Below the pieces are notes generated by a model. The model did no database searches and was not told the DNA's origin. It worked only from the letters and a program-made list of their open reading frames with translations. The translations under genes were made by a program, and so were the position numbers. From assembly GCF_002288525.1 (NCBI RefSeq), contig NZ_CP023067.1, forward strand, positions 558,001 to 622,000: 64,000 nucleotides of DNA, in the 5' to 3' direction. Each line of letters starts with the position of its first letter. The stretch's first letter is position 1. Origin of the DNA: Sinorhizobium sojae CCBAU 05684 (GTDB lineage: Bacteria; Pseudomonadota; Alphaproteobacteria; Rhizobiales; Rhizobiaceae). Positions 27,204 through 35,909 of the stretch are shown one piece after another.

Positions 27204-27974
27204 ATGTCATCGCTGCCTTTGTTTTCTCGCCGCCACTTCCTGCGCACCTCCGGGCTCGCAATCGCCTCCGCCGGGCTCGCAGGCTGCACGTCCTCCATGA
27301 ATACCGACCGTTTTCGCCAGGAAACGATGCCCGTTTTCCGCAATCCTGCGCTTGAGCAGCACTGGGTCGAACCCGGCGGCGCTGTGCTCGAGGGGCCGGT
27401 GCCCACCGGCCTGCCGCCGCAGGATGGCTACTATGCGGAGGTCTACGCGGCGAGGGAGGATGGCGGATTTCTGATTCCGGCCGTACCCTATCGCCAGATC
27501 GACCCGCGTTTCTATCGTCAGGAGGTCAATGATCCTTTCGGCGAGGCTCCCGGGACGATCGTCGTCGACACGGCCGACCGTTATCTCTACCACGTCCAGC
27601 CGGGCGGCCGCGCGACGCGCTATGGGGTTGGTCTCGGGCGCGAGGGTTTCGCCTGGTCGGGACGCGGCGTGATACAGTGGAAGCAGAGATGGCCGAAATG
27701 GACGCCGCCTGGATCGATGATCGCCCGTCAGCCGGTTCTCGCAAAATATTCGGCCGATAATGGCGGCATGCCGGGGGGGCTCGACAACCCGCTCGGATCA
27801 CGCGCCCTTTACATCTTCCAGAACGGCCAGGACACGCTGTATCGGGTACACGGCACGCCGGAATGGCAATCGATCGGCAAGGCCGTTTCCTCCGGTTGCG
27901 TACGCATGCTCAATCAGGACGTCATCGATCTTTATGATCGGGTGCGCGGCAGGGCGCCGATCCTCGTCGTCTGA
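27204..27974 (+). CDS. L,D-transpeptidase (YkuD domain)
   Basis: The 256-residue protein crosslinks peptidoglycan 3-3 or attaches lipoproteins. The N-terminus is a Tat-like signal, SRRHFLRTSGLAIASAGLAGC, that also ends in a lipobox (LAGC), so it may be exported folded and lipidated. The YkuD domain runs from about 110 to 255, with HGTPEWQSIGKAVSSGCVRM holding the catalytic His and Cys. The preceding PPGSMIARQPVLAKYS and GLDNPLGSRALYIF are typical of rhizobial family members. The stop lies 19 bp from the convergent ohrR stop. Confidence 0.93.
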   Translation: MSSLPLFSRRHFLRTSGLAIASAGLAGCTSSMNTDRFRQETMPVFRNPALEQHWVEPGGAVLEGPVPTGLPPQDGYYAEVYAAREDGGFLIPAVPYRQIDPRFYRQEVNDPFGEAPGTIVVDTADRYLYHVQPGGRATRYGVGLGREGFAWSGRGVIQWKQRWPKWTPPGSMIARQPVLAKYSADNGGMPGGLDNPLGSRALYIFQNGQDTLYRVHGTPEWQSIGKAVSSGCVRMLNQDVIDLYDRVRGRAPILVV

Positions 27975-27993
27975 TAACCACGCGCGGAAATCG

Positions 27994-28470
27994 TCAGTCT
28001 CCGCTGCGGCTGTCAGCGAGCCGCTGTGTCAATCGGTGCAGCGCTCCGCGCAGTTCGCCCACTTCCTCCAGGCTACAGCCGGTTGCTTTGCCGATCTCTG
28101 CGAGGATACTGAAGGCCTCGGTCTTCAAGGCTCGGCCCTTTTCCGTAAGGCCGACAATGACTTGGCGCTCGTCGGCAGGGTCGCGCAGGCGGCGGACGTA
28201 GCCGGCCGCCTCCAGCCGCTTGAGGAGGGGCGAAAGCGTGCCCGAATCGAGACCCAACTCCTCGCCGATCCGCTTCACCGTCATGTCGTCCTGTTGCCAG
28301 AGGGCCAGCAGCACGAGATATTGGGGATAGGTAAGACCAAAGCGGTCGAGCAAAGGCTTGTAGGCGCGATTGAAGGCATGGGCGGCCGAATAGACGGCAA
28401 AGCAGAGCTGCTGGCCAAGCGCCAGCGCCTCGTCGGGCAAAGCATCGGATTTGGCCGTTTCGGTCTTCAT
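27994..28470 (-). CDS. ohrR: organic-hydroperoxide repressor, MarR family
   Basis: A 158-residue MarR protein with the OhrR redox cysteine at C23 (LCFAVYSAAHAFNRAYKPLL) and a second cysteine near the C-terminus (KATGCSLEEV), so it fits the two-cysteine subclass that forms an intersubunit disulfide. The winged helix is MTVKRIGEELGLDSGTLSPLLKRLEAAGYVRR and DERQVIVGLTEKG. Oxidation by organic peroxides releases DNA. It is divergent from ohr, with an AT-rich inverted repeat between, as known in S. meliloti. Confidence 0.95.
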   Translation of the reverse strand: MKTETAKSDALPDEALALGQQLCFAVYSAAHAFNRAYKPLLDRFGLTYPQYLVLLALWQQDDMTVKRIGEELGLDSGTLSPLLKRLEAAGYVRRLRDPADERQVIVGLTEKGRALKTEAFSILAEIGKATGCSLEEVGELRGALHRLTQRLADSRSGD

Positions 28471-28508
28471 TTTGTCATTGTCTCAAATTCGACGGGGCAA
28501 CGCAATTT

Positions 28509-28540
28509 GCAAAATTAATTTGCGCGCGATTTAATTTTGC
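28509..28540. promoter_or_regulatory. probable OhrR operator
   Basis: GCAAAATTAA (28509-28518) and TTAATTTTGC (28531-28540) form a perfect 10-bp inverted repeat in the ohrR-ohr intergenic region, with further AATTAATTTGCG and GATATTAATC elements around it. It overlaps where both promoters must lie. Confidence 0.75.
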
Positions 28541-28585
28541 GATATTAATCTGCCATTCAGCCACCTAACCAGGAAGGAGAATGCA

Positions 28586-29008
28586 ATGCCCATCCTTTAC
28601 CGCACCACCGCATCCGCTACCGGCGGCCGTGCCGGCCACGCCAAGAGCGCCGACGGCGTTCTTGATGTCACCCTCACCGTACCGAAGGAACTCGGCGGCG
28701 ATGGGGCACACGGCACCAATCCGGAGCAGCTGTTCGCTGCCGGCTATTCCGCCTGCTTCCTGGGCGCACTGAAATTCGTTGCCGGCAAGGAGAAGGTAAA
28801 GCTTTCGGAAGACACGAAGGTGACGGGTACCGTCGGCATTGGCCCGCGCGAAGACGGTACGGGCTTCTTCATCGATGCCGCGCTCGAAGTTTCTTCGCCG
28901 GACGTCGACAAGGCCGTTCTCGAGGATCTGGTCCAGAAGGCGCATATCGTTTGCCCCTACAGCCACGCAACGCGAGGCAATATCGACGTGAAGCTGTCGG
29001 TGGCCTGA
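28586..29008 (+). CDS. ohr: organic hydroperoxide resistance protein
   Basis: Ohr is a thiol peroxidase that reduces organic and fatty-acid hydroperoxides, with lipoylated proteins as electron donors. The 140-residue protein has the catalytic cysteine in [17 protein letters not shown] and the resolving cysteine in [19 protein letters not shown], plus [14 protein letters not shown] with its conserved Glu. AAGGAGAATGC gives the ribosome binding site for ATG 28586. Controlled by the divergent OhrR; a strong terminator follows. Confidence 0.97.
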   Translation: MPILYRTTASATGGRAGHAKSADGVLDVTLTVPKELGGDGAHGTNPEQLFAAGYSACFLGALKFVAGKEKVKLSEDTKVTGTVGIGPREDGTGFFIDAALEVSSPDVDKAVLEDLVQKAHIVCPYSHATRGNIDVKLSVA

Positions 29009-29032
29009 TAGCTGTAAGGCCTTGAACACTGA

Positions 29033-29064
29033 AGCCCGCAATGTGACTGCGGGCTTCTTTTTTT
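29033..29064 (+). terminator. Rho-independent terminator of ohr
   Basis: AGCCCGCA-ATGTGAC-TGCGGGCT followed by TCTTTTTTT: an 8-bp perfect stem and T tract, 25 bases after the ohr stop. Confidence 0.92.
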
Positions 29065-29121
29065 GCACTTGGATATCAGCCGTATCGGCCCTCTTGAGAA
29101 ACCCGGTGCGCAGCAACAGCC

Positions 29122-30675
29122 CTATCGCTTCAGGCTGCCCAGAATGCCGCGGACGATCGCCCGGCCGACCTGGGTCGCGACCGTGCGGGCGACTGATTTC
29201 AGCGCGGCTTCCATGATCGTTTCCCGCTGGTAGCCGGAGGAACGTGGCCGGGTGCGGCGTCCCGATGACTCCTCGTTCTCGTCGTCGCCGAAACCGGGCA
29301 GGGTCCAGCGGCTGCGGCCGGACTGCTCTTCGTCGGCCTGTTCTCCCGCCCGCCGCGATGCCTCGGCTGCCTGGGCCGTCCGTTCGGCAAGAATCTCATA
29401 GGCCGATTTCCGGTCGAAATCCTCGTCATAGAGCCCGCGCACCGGGCTGACATTCATCGTATTCTGCCGCTCGGTCTCCGTCAGCGGCCCGAGGCGCGAG
29501 GACGGCGGGCGGATCAGCGTCCGCTCGACCACCGATGGCGAACCCTTGCCTTCGAGCGTGGAGACCAGCGCTTCGCCGGTACCGAGCGTGGTGATCACCG
29601 CGGCGCAGTCGAAGTCCGGGTTGGGGCGGAACGTCTCGGCCGCCGTCTTCACCGCCTTCTGCTCGCGAGGGGTGTAGGCGCGCAGTGCATGCTGCACGCG
29701 ATTGCCGAGCTGGGCGAGCACGGTTTCCGGCACGTCGAGCGGGTTCTGCGTGACGAAATAGACGCCGACGCCCTTGGAGCGGATCAGGCGAACCACCTGT
29801 TCGACGCGTTCGACGAGCACCTTCGGCGCGTCGTTGAAGAGCAGATGCGCCTCGTCGAAGAAGAAGACCAGCCGCGGTTTCTCCGGATCGCCCACCTCCG
29901 GCAGTTCCTCGAAGAGCTCGGACAGGAGCCAGAGCAGGAACGTCGCGTAGAGCCTCGGATTCATCATCAGCGTGTCGGCGGCAAGCACCGAGATCGCGCC
30001 GCGTCCGTCATTGGTCGTGCGCATGATGTCGGTGATCTTCAATGCGGGCTCGCCGAAGAAGTGATCGGCACCCTGCTGCTCCAGGATCAACAGCTCGCGC
30101 TGGATCGAGCCCACGGAGGACTTGGAGATGAAGCCGAACTGGTTCGAAAGCTCGCTTGCATTCTCGCCCATATATTTGAGAAGCGTCTGCAAGTCCTTGA
30201 GGTCGAGCAGCGGAAGACCACCTTCATCGGCGATCTTGAAGGCGATGTTCAATACCCCTTCCTGGGCGTCGGTGGCGTTCATCAGGCGCGAGAGCAAGAG
30301 CGGCCCCATCTCCGACATCGTCGTACGGACCCGGTGGCCCTTCTCGCCATAGAGATCCCAGAAGATCACTGGGAACTCCTGGAAGTCGTAGGGATCGAGG
30401 CCGATCTGTTCGGCGCGCTTCAAAAGAAAGTCCTTCGGCTCGCCGATCGCGCCGATCCCTGAGAGATCGCCCTTGACGTCGGCACAAAAGACGGGAACGC
30501 CGGCATTCGAGAAGCTCTCGGCCAGGATCTGCAGCGTCACGGTCTTGCCGGTGCCGGTCGCCCCGGTGATCAGACCGTGGCGATTGCCGAATTTGAGTTC
30601 GAGATACTCGCCCTTGTTGATCGAATCGTCCGGCTTGCGGCTGGTGCCGATATACAGCTTGCCTTCCTGCAGCAT
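29122..30675 (-). CDS. HerA-like ATPase (DUF853)
   Basis: A 517-residue FtsK/HerA-superfamily P-loop ATPase. Walker A is GLITGATGTGKTVTLQIL, Walker B is RLVFFFDEAHLLF, and VYFVTQNPLDVPETVLAQLGNRVQHALRAYTPREQKAVK gives the sensor and arginine finger region of DUF853. The last 100 residues are charged and disordered, followed by an amphipathic helix (MEAALKSVARTVATQVGRAIVRGILGSLKR) that may bind membrane. The biological role in bacteria is unknown. No NurA-like nuclease lies nearby. I use ATG 30675 with GGAG upstream; the frame extends further without support. Confidence 0.88.
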   Translation of the reverse strand: MLQEGKLYIGTSRKPDDSINKGEYLELKFGNRHGLITGATGTGKTVTLQILAESFSNAGVPVFCADVKGDLSGIGAIGEPKDFLLKRAEQIGLDPYDFQEFPVIFWDLYGEKGHRVRTTMSEMGPLLLSRLMNATDAQEGVLNIAFKIADEGGLPLLDLKDLQTLLKYMGENASELSNQFGFISKSSVGSIQRELLILEQQGADHFFGEPALKITDIMRTTNDGRGAISVLAADTLMMNPRLYATFLLWLLSELFEELPEVGDPEKPRLVFFFDEAHLLFNDAPKVLVERVEQVVRLIRSKGVGVYFVTQNPLDVPETVLAQLGNRVQHALRAYTPREQKAVKTAAETFRPNPDFDCAAVITTLGTGEALVSTLEGKGSPSVVERTLIRPPSSRLGPLTETERQNTMNVSPVRGLYDEDFDRKSAYEILAERTAQAAEASRRAGEQADEEQSGRSRWTLPGFGDDENEESSGRRTRPRSSGYQRETIMEAALKSVARTVATQVGRAIVRGILGSLKR

Positions 30676-30929
30676 GGGAGTCTCATCTCCATTTATCAAT
30701 TTTGCCAATGGAAGCGGACATTTGCCGCCCGATCGCCATCGAAATGTCGTTGGTTTTGTTATAGGAGGTGAGCCTCTGCCCGGCAACAAGAGTTGCGCGG
30801 ACCGGAAGACTTGCGGACAGGGCTCCGATGCCATTGTCGGGTGATGCCGGCCATTCGGGTGCTATTGTCATTTCGAAGTCGATCATTTACCTTGACGTTC
30901 ACGTCAAAAAACAGAGCGAGGAGATTTCC

Positions 30930-31319
30930 ATGAGTGAACTGGTCACGCGGGTGGCGGAGAATGTCGGCATCGAGCCCGCGACGGCCGAAAAGGCGGTTGG
31001 GATGATTCTCGGCTTCCTGCAGCGCGAAGCGGCGGACGGGCCGGTCGCCCGAATGATCGAGGCAATTCCCGGAGCGCCGGAACTGGTCGCACAATATAGC
31101 GGAGAGGGCGGCAATGGGGGGCTGCTCGGCGGGCTGATGTCGGCCATGGGCGGCGGCGGCGTCATGGCGCTCGGCCAGCAGCTGATGAGCCAGGGCCTTG
31201 GCATGGGCGAGATCACGGCGCTTGCGAGGGAGACCATCGCCTACGCCAAGGAAAGGGCTGGCGACGAAGTCGTCGACGAGGTCGTCGCCTCGGTGCCGGG
31301 CCTCAGCCAATTCGTTTGA
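30930..31319 (+). CDS. small helical protein (DUF2780/DUF2267-like)
   Basis: The 129-residue protein starts MSELVTRVAENVGIEPATAEKAVGMILGFLQREA, a paired-helix motif seen in DUF2267/DUF2780-type proteins. A Gly-rich loop (GGNGGLLGGLMSAMGGGGVMALG) and a helix resembling a second repeat (GLGMGEITALARETIAYAKERAGDEVVDEVVASVP) follow. GAGGAG precedes ATG 30930. No signal peptide. It is divergent from the HerA-like gene. Function unknown; the family assignment is tentative. Confidence 0.72.
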   Translation: MSELVTRVAENVGIEPATAEKAVGMILGFLQREAADGPVARMIEAIPGAPELVAQYSGEGGNGGLLGGLMSAMGGGGVMALGQQLMSQGLGMGEITALARETIAYAKERAGDEVVDEVVASVPGLSQFV

Positions 31320-31359
31320 GGGTATAGCAAATTCTCTGGTCTGCCGGCTATTTCCCCTG

Positions 31360-31403
31360 CTACAGCGACCTTTGCGCGTCTGATCAGACGTGCGGCGCTG
31401 CAG
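31360..31403 (-). repeat. dispersed palindrome, copy 2
   Basis: CTACAGCGACCTTTGCGCGTCTGATCAGACGTGCGGCGCTGCAG: outer TACAGCG/CGCTGCA and inner GCGTCTGATCAGACG palindromes. It lies 40 bp after the 129-residue gene in the reverse orientation relative to copies at 40467 and 62264. Confidence 0.8.
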
Positions 31404-31445
31404 CTGGGCAGATGGCCGGCAGGCCAGGAGGGATAGCGCTCGCGC

Positions 31446-32273
31446 TTACGCGTCCCATTCGGGAGCCAATCCCGCCGGGCTGACGATCCGGCCGTCCGGC
31501 TTTGCAAGGCCGCGGATCGCTGCCATGTCTTCCCTGGTCAGCGCGAAATCGAAGATTGCGAAATTCTCCTTGAGCCGCGCCTCCGTCGCCGTTTTCGAGA
31601 GGGCGACGACGTCCTGCTGCTGCACCAGCCATCGAAGCGCCACCTGCGCGGCGGTCCTGCCATGGCGCGCGCCGATCTCGGCCAGCAGCGGGTCGGACGG
31701 TGTGCGGCCATTGGCCATGGCGTAATAGGCGGTGAGCGACATGCCGTGCCGGCGGGCAGCGTGCAGAAGCTTCGTCTGGTCGAGATAGGGGTGATACTCG
31801 ACCTGGTTGGTTGCGATCGGCGCCTCGCTGAGCCGCACCGCTTCCTCCATCTGCGCCATGTTGAAGTTGCTGACGCCGATATGGCGCACCTTGCCGGCTT
31901 TCAGCACCGCGTTAAGCGCGCCGATCCGCTCCGCCATCGGCACATCGCTCCCCGGCCAGTGCAGGAGCAGGAGGTCGACATAGTCGGTCCCGAGCTTCCT
32001 GAGGCTTTCCTCGACCGAGGCGACAAAGGCGTCCTGCCGATAATTGTCGACCCAGACCTTTGTCGTCAGGAAGACATCCGGGCGCGGAATGCCGGACATG
32101 CGCATGGCTTCCCCGACTTCCGCCTCGTTGCCGTAGATCTGCGCCGTGTCCACATGGCGAAAGCCGATCTTCAGGGCTTGCGGCAGAATGCGCAGCACCT
32201 CGTCTCCGGACATGCGGAAGGTGCCGAAGCCGAGGGCGGGAATATTGGCGCCGTTGGAATTGACTGCATGCAT
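31446..32273 (-). CDS. aldo/keto reductase
   Basis: A 275-residue NADPH-dependent carbonyl reductase of the AKR5/2,5-diketogluconate reductase group. The catalytic tetrad is visible: D43 and Y48 (GFRHVDTAQIYGNEAEVG), the Lys in LTTKVWVDNY and the His in LLLLHWPG. VRHIGVSNFNMAQMEEAV and ATNQVEYHPYLDQ continue the barrel. The C-terminal NADPH site has ALSKTATEARLKENFAIFDF. GAGGAG precedes ATG 32273. Same strand as, but 77 bp after, tam; the substrate is unknown. Confidence 0.93.
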   Translation of the reverse strand: MHAVNSNGANIPALGFGTFRMSGDEVLRILPQALKIGFRHVDTAQIYGNEAEVGEAMRMSGIPRPDVFLTTKVWVDNYRQDAFVASVEESLRKLGTDYVDLLLLHWPGSDVPMAERIGALNAVLKAGKVRHIGVSNFNMAQMEEAVRLSEAPIATNQVEYHPYLDQTKLLHAARRHGMSLTAYYAMANGRTPSDPLLAEIGARHGRTAAQVALRWLVQQQDVVALSKTATEARLKENFAIFDFALTREDMAAIRGLAKPDGRIVSPAGLAPEWDA

Positions 32274-32350
32274 GGAGGGCTCCTCGAGCGACGAAAAGGA
32301 CGCCCCTATACTCGTCGCCCCGCGACGAAGGTTCAAGCCGGTTCCGGAAT

Positions 32351-33124
32351 TCAGCCGCCCTTCGTTGTTACGATGAAGAGGCGGGGGAAGCGCAACAGCA
32401 CGCGTCCATCGGCCATCGGCGGATAGGCCTTCCGGATCTTCTCGGCATAGGCGGCGAGGTATTCCGTTCTCCGCTCGGCCGGCAGGGCATCGAGATAGGG
32501 GCGCAATCCCGTCCCCTTCACCCACTCTACGATAGCATTCGCATTGGCGAGCTGGTGATAATAGACCGTGTGCCAGACCTCGATCCGCGCCGCCTTGGCG
32601 GCAAGCTTCTCGACATAGGTCTTCGGCGCGGGGAGTGGGATGCGCGGCACTATGCGGTCGTGGAACGCCTGTTCGAAAGCGCGCTCTTCGGCCGTCTCCT
32701 GCATCAGGGCGTGTGATGGCTCGTCGAGATTGTCCGGCATCTGCACCGCGAGCGTGCCGCCGGGCGCGAGCGCCGCGAGCAGCCGCTCGAGGAGGTCGAT
32801 GTGTTTCGGCAGCCACTGGAATACCGCATTGGCGAACAAGAGTGCAGGGGTCGCCGGCGGCGCCCAGCCGGCGAGATCGACCTTCTCGAAGCGTAGATCC
32901 GGTAGGCGCTGACGGGCGGCGGTCAGCATGTTGTCGTCATTGTCGATGCCGACGAGGTCGTTGTCCGGAAAACGGGCGCGGATCAGTTCCGTCGAGTTGC
33001 CCGGCCCGCAGCCGAGGTCGAAAGCGGTGCCGGCCGGCAGGTTCGGAACCTGGGCCAAGAGGTCTCGCGCCGGCCGCGTCCTTTCCTCCTCGAACTTCAC
33101 GTATTGCGCTGCCGACCACGCCAT
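32351..33124 (-). CDS. tam: trans-aconitate 2-methyltransferase
   Basis: A 257-residue SAM-dependent methyltransferase that methyl-esterifies trans-aconitate, a spontaneous product that inhibits aconitase. It begins MAWSAAQYVKFEEERTRPARDLL, characteristic of Tam. The SAM motif is FDLGCGPGNSTELI with acidic LVGIDNDDNML, and FANAVFQWLPKH and GTLAVQMPDNLDEPSH are typical of the family. GAGGAGCATCAG gives the ribosome binding site. It starts 10 bp after the haloacid dehalogenase stop, so the two are cotranscribed. Confidence 0.93.
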   Translation of the reverse strand: MAWSAAQYVKFEEERTRPARDLLAQVPNLPAGTAFDLGCGPGNSTELIRARFPDNDLVGIDNDDNMLTAARQRLPDLRFEKVDLAGWAPPATPALLFANAVFQWLPKHIDLLERLLAALAPGGTLAVQMPDNLDEPSHALMQETAEERAFEQAFHDRIVPRIPLPAPKTYVEKLAAKAARIEVWHTVYYHQLANANAIVEWVKGTGLRPYLDALPAERRTEYLAAYAEKIRKAYPPMADGRVLLRFPRLFIVTTKGG

Positions 33125-33134
33125 CTGATGCTCC

Positions 33135-33797
33135 TCATATGCCGAATTGCAGGCTTTCGAGCGAAGGGAGGATGAGCGACGGCCCAAAGTCCCTGTATTC
33201 GTCCGGCATGTCTGCGCGATTGATCCAGACCGTGCGGAAGCCGAATTTGGTCGCACCCGCAATGTCCCAGCGGTTCGACGACTGGAACGAAACGGCACGC
33301 GGATAGAGCCGGTACCGCGTCGTTACGAGATCGTAGACGGCGGGGGCTGTCTTGAACGTAACGACGCTATCGACCGAGAACACGTCGTCGATGACGATGT
33401 CGAGCGCCGCGTTCTTCACGGCGGAGGCAAGCATCGCCGGCGAGCCGTTCGAGAGGATGGCGATGCGGGCGCCGCGCTCCTTCAATCCCCGTAGCACCGC
33501 CGGCACCTCCGGATAGCAGTCGAGCGTCCAATAGGCGTCGAGCAATTTTTTCTTGAGCTTGGGATCGGCGGAAGGAAAGCGCTGAAACGCGAAATCCAGC
33601 GATTGCTCCGTCAATTGCCAGAAATCGACATAGGCGCCCATCAGCGCGCGCACCCAGGAATATTCGAGCTGCTTGGCGCGCCAGAGCTCGGAAAAGGCCT
33701 GCCCGTCCGGACCGATCGCGTCGGCGTGCCGGCGCACCGCCGCGTGCACGTCGAAAAGCGTGCCGTAGGCGTCAAAGACATAGGCCGCGTAAGACAT
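33135..33797 (-). CDS. haloacid dehalogenase, type II
   Basis: The 220-residue L-2-haloacid dehalogenase-like HAD enzyme has nucleophile motif FDAYGTLFD (Asp9), the Arg/Trp substrate region (ELWRAKQLEYSWVRALMG), motif II ILSNGSP, motif III Lys (TFKTAPAVYDLV) and SFQSSNRWDIAGATKFGFRTVWINR with the diagnostic S-x-N-x-x-D. All catalytic residues appear present. Reaction: hydrolytic removal of halide from 2-haloacids, though natural substrates may differ. GGGAG precedes ATG 33797. First gene of a two-gene unit with tam. Confidence 0.92.
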   Translation of the reverse strand: MSYAAYVFDAYGTLFDVHAAVRRHADAIGPDGQAFSELWRAKQLEYSWVRALMGAYVDFWQLTEQSLDFAFQRFPSADPKLKKKLLDAYWTLDCYPEVPAVLRGLKERGARIAILSNGSPAMLASAVKNAALDIVIDDVFSVDSVVTFKTAPAVYDLVTTRYRLYPRAVSFQSSNRWDIAGATKFGFRTVWINRADMPDEYRDFGPSLILPSLESLQFGI

Positions 33798-33957
33798 CGA
33801 ATTCTCCCGTCTTTCCCCGCTCGGCTGAAGCTCCAGGAGCGACCTTCCGGACGAGCGGATATTGCGACGAACAACGCGCCGCTTCTCCATTTGTTTTGGA
33901 GAGATCATGTCAAATTTTTGTGCGCTGCACAACGGCGACAATCGCGGCGGCGATGTG

Positions 33958-34509
33958 TCAGCCTTTCCAGACCTTTGCCGGAAAGCGAAGCGCCTGTTTG
34001 GCAAGCTTGCCCTTGAGCCCGAGCGCCGCGTCGCAGAGGCCGACCACAAGGCGGTTCGGCTTGGCCTCGGGGCGAAGCGCGTGCAAAGCCGCTGCTGCTT
34101 CCTCGGGCGCCATGTAGCGCGCCAGGATGCCGAGCGTCAGCGCCGTCGAGCGGCCGATACCTCTGAGGCAGTGGATCAGAAGATGCGCGTCCTCCGGCAG
34201 CCCGTCGATGAAGGCGAAGGTCGCCTCGATCGCCTCGGCGGGTGCCGCATCCGGCGCTTGCGCATCAATGGCATCGCCGAAATAGAGTTCCAGATGCCGC
34301 TCCGGCGGCAGTTCTATCATCGACAGAAGCCGGGTTGCCGGCGCCCGGATCGAGATCAGATGCGTCGGCGCCCAAAGCGCCCGATTGTGCCGCGCCTCCG
34401 TCTGCGAAGCGACGATCACGCGCACCGGCCAGCCATTCGGATGCATCGGATTGCCGTCGAGAAGGGGCCGGTAAAGCTCGCCTTCGCAGGCCTGGGCCGC
34501 AAGCGCCAT
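33958..34509 (-). CDS. tyrosine/dual-specificity phosphatase family protein
   Basis: A 183-residue protein with the cysteine phosphatase loop LIHCLRGIGRSTALTLGILA (HC-x5-RS), preceded by an acidic stretch (DAAPAEAIEATFAFIDGLPEDAHLL). N-terminal features such as NRALWAPTHLISIRAPA recall small bacterial DSP-like phosphatases whose gene neighbours vary widely. The substrate is unknown. GAGG lies 8 bases before ATG 34509; an ATG at 34539 (MSKTNQ) lacks a ribosome binding site. It lies 160 bp upstream of the HAD gene on the same strand. Confidence 0.85.
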   Translation of the reverse strand: MALAAQACEGELYRPLLDGNPMHPNGWPVRVIVASQTEARHNRALWAPTHLISIRAPATRLLSMIELPPERHLELYFGDAIDAQAPDAAPAEAIEATFAFIDGLPEDAHLLIHCLRGIGRSTALTLGILARYMAPEEAAAALHALRPEAKPNRLVVGLCDAALGLKGKLAKQALRFPAKVWKG

Positions 34510-34620
34510 GACGGGACCTCGCTGATTCGTCTTGCTCATCGGGAGGATAGCAGTGCAATGACGGCATCGGAATCCCCTTGAGCTTGGGCGGTGCGATCGG
34601 GCAGGGCACTTCCTCAAGTG

Positions 34621-34671
34621 CAAGACCCCCGACCCCTCCCACCCGTGGGGAGGGTTGGGGAGGGGGTCTTG
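34621..34671. repeat. 51-bp palindromic intergenic element
   Basis: CAAGACCCCC (34621-34630) and GGGGGTCTTG (34662-34671) bracket an inner CCCTCCCACC/GGGGAGGG palindrome. It is RIME-like in style but differs in sequence from the copies near betA. Confidence 0.8.
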
Positions 34672-34713
34672 GAACGGCGCTGTGGACGGCGCGGCTCGCC
34701 CCGTTATAATGCG

Positions 34714-35752
34714 CTAAAGCCGCGTAATCACACTGATGCCGAGGTCAGTCGCCCGGTCCATCGCCACCAGTGCCGGCACCGCCTCTTCCAGCGAAATCTC
34801 GCGGCCGATCAGATGCGTGGGATCGAGCTTGCCGGCCGTAATCATCGCCAGCATGGCATCGTAGCGCCAGGCCTGCATGCCGTGGCAGCCATAGATTTCG
34901 AGTTCGTGGCCGATCACCTGGGCCATCGGAATTTGAGGCGTGGCGTGTTCGGCCAGCATCAGGCCCACCTGGACGTGGCGGCCGCGGCGGCGCAGATTCT
35001 TGATTGAATTGAAGCAGGTGACGGGGGAGCCGAGCGCATCGATCGACACATGCGCGCCGTTGGGTGATCTCCTTGACGGCGGCGGCTACGTCATCGGTCT
35101 CGCGAGCATTGATCGCCGCAACGGCACCGACTTGCTGGGCAAAGGCCAGCTTCTCGGCGGAAATGTCGATGGCGATGGGATGGGCGCCGAGCGCGGCGGC
35201 GATCATGATCGCCGAGAGGCCGACGCCGCCGCAGCCGTGCACCGCCACCCATTCGCCACCCTTGACGCGCGCCTGGTCGGCGACGGCCCGGAAGGAGGTG
35301 GCGAAGCGGCAGCCGAGGCTGGCGGCGGTCGCAAAATCCATGCTCTCCGGCAAATGGACGAGGTTTTGGTCGGCGAAATCGATCGCCACATACTCGGCGA
35401 ACGAGCCCCAATGGGTGAAGCCCGGCTGGAACTGTGCTTCACAGACCTGTTGGTTGCCGGAGCGGCATTCGCCGCAACGGCCGCAGCCGGAAACGAAAGG
35501 CACGGTCACGCGGTCGCCGACCTTGTAGCGCATGACCGCGCGGCCAGCGGCGGCGATCGTCCCCGCCAATTCGTGGCCCGGAACATGCGGCAGGCGAATG
35601 TCCGGGTCGTGCCCCATCCAGCCATGCCAATCGCTCCGGCAGAGCCCGGTGGCCTCGACCTTGATGACGACGCCGTTCTCCGTCGGTGACGGATCGGGCA
35701 GCACCCTGATCTCCGGCGTCTTTTCGAAGGCGTCGTAATACATTGCTCTCAT
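34714..35752 (-). pseudogene. zinc alcohol dehydrogenase, frameshifted
   Basis: The minus strand encodes a zinc-dependent medium-chain alcohol dehydrogenase: catalytic-zinc [13 protein letters not shown] and PGHELAG, structural-zinc cysteines [15 protein letters not shown], and cofactor loop [19 protein letters not shown]. The frame breaks at about 35057-35063, after AAVKEITQ. The rest ([20 protein letters not shown]...LGISVITRL) continues in another frame to 34714. The length, 1039 bases, is one more than a multiple of three, so one inserted base (probably a C) explains it; removal gives an ordinary 345-residue enzyme. Either a recent pseudogene or a sequence error. Confidence 0.85.
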
Positions 35753-35909
35753 TGGCGCGAACTCCCATTCAGCCCCTGTGGTTTTTGGCGTGCCTAACAC
35801 GCTGCTCCAGAATGGAGCTCATGACAATTTTTGATGTACTCATTTACCCTAGTGCTGCTTTTTCCCGTTACATCGGGATGATGCCCGACGAGACGAGAAG
35901 GAGACGCCG

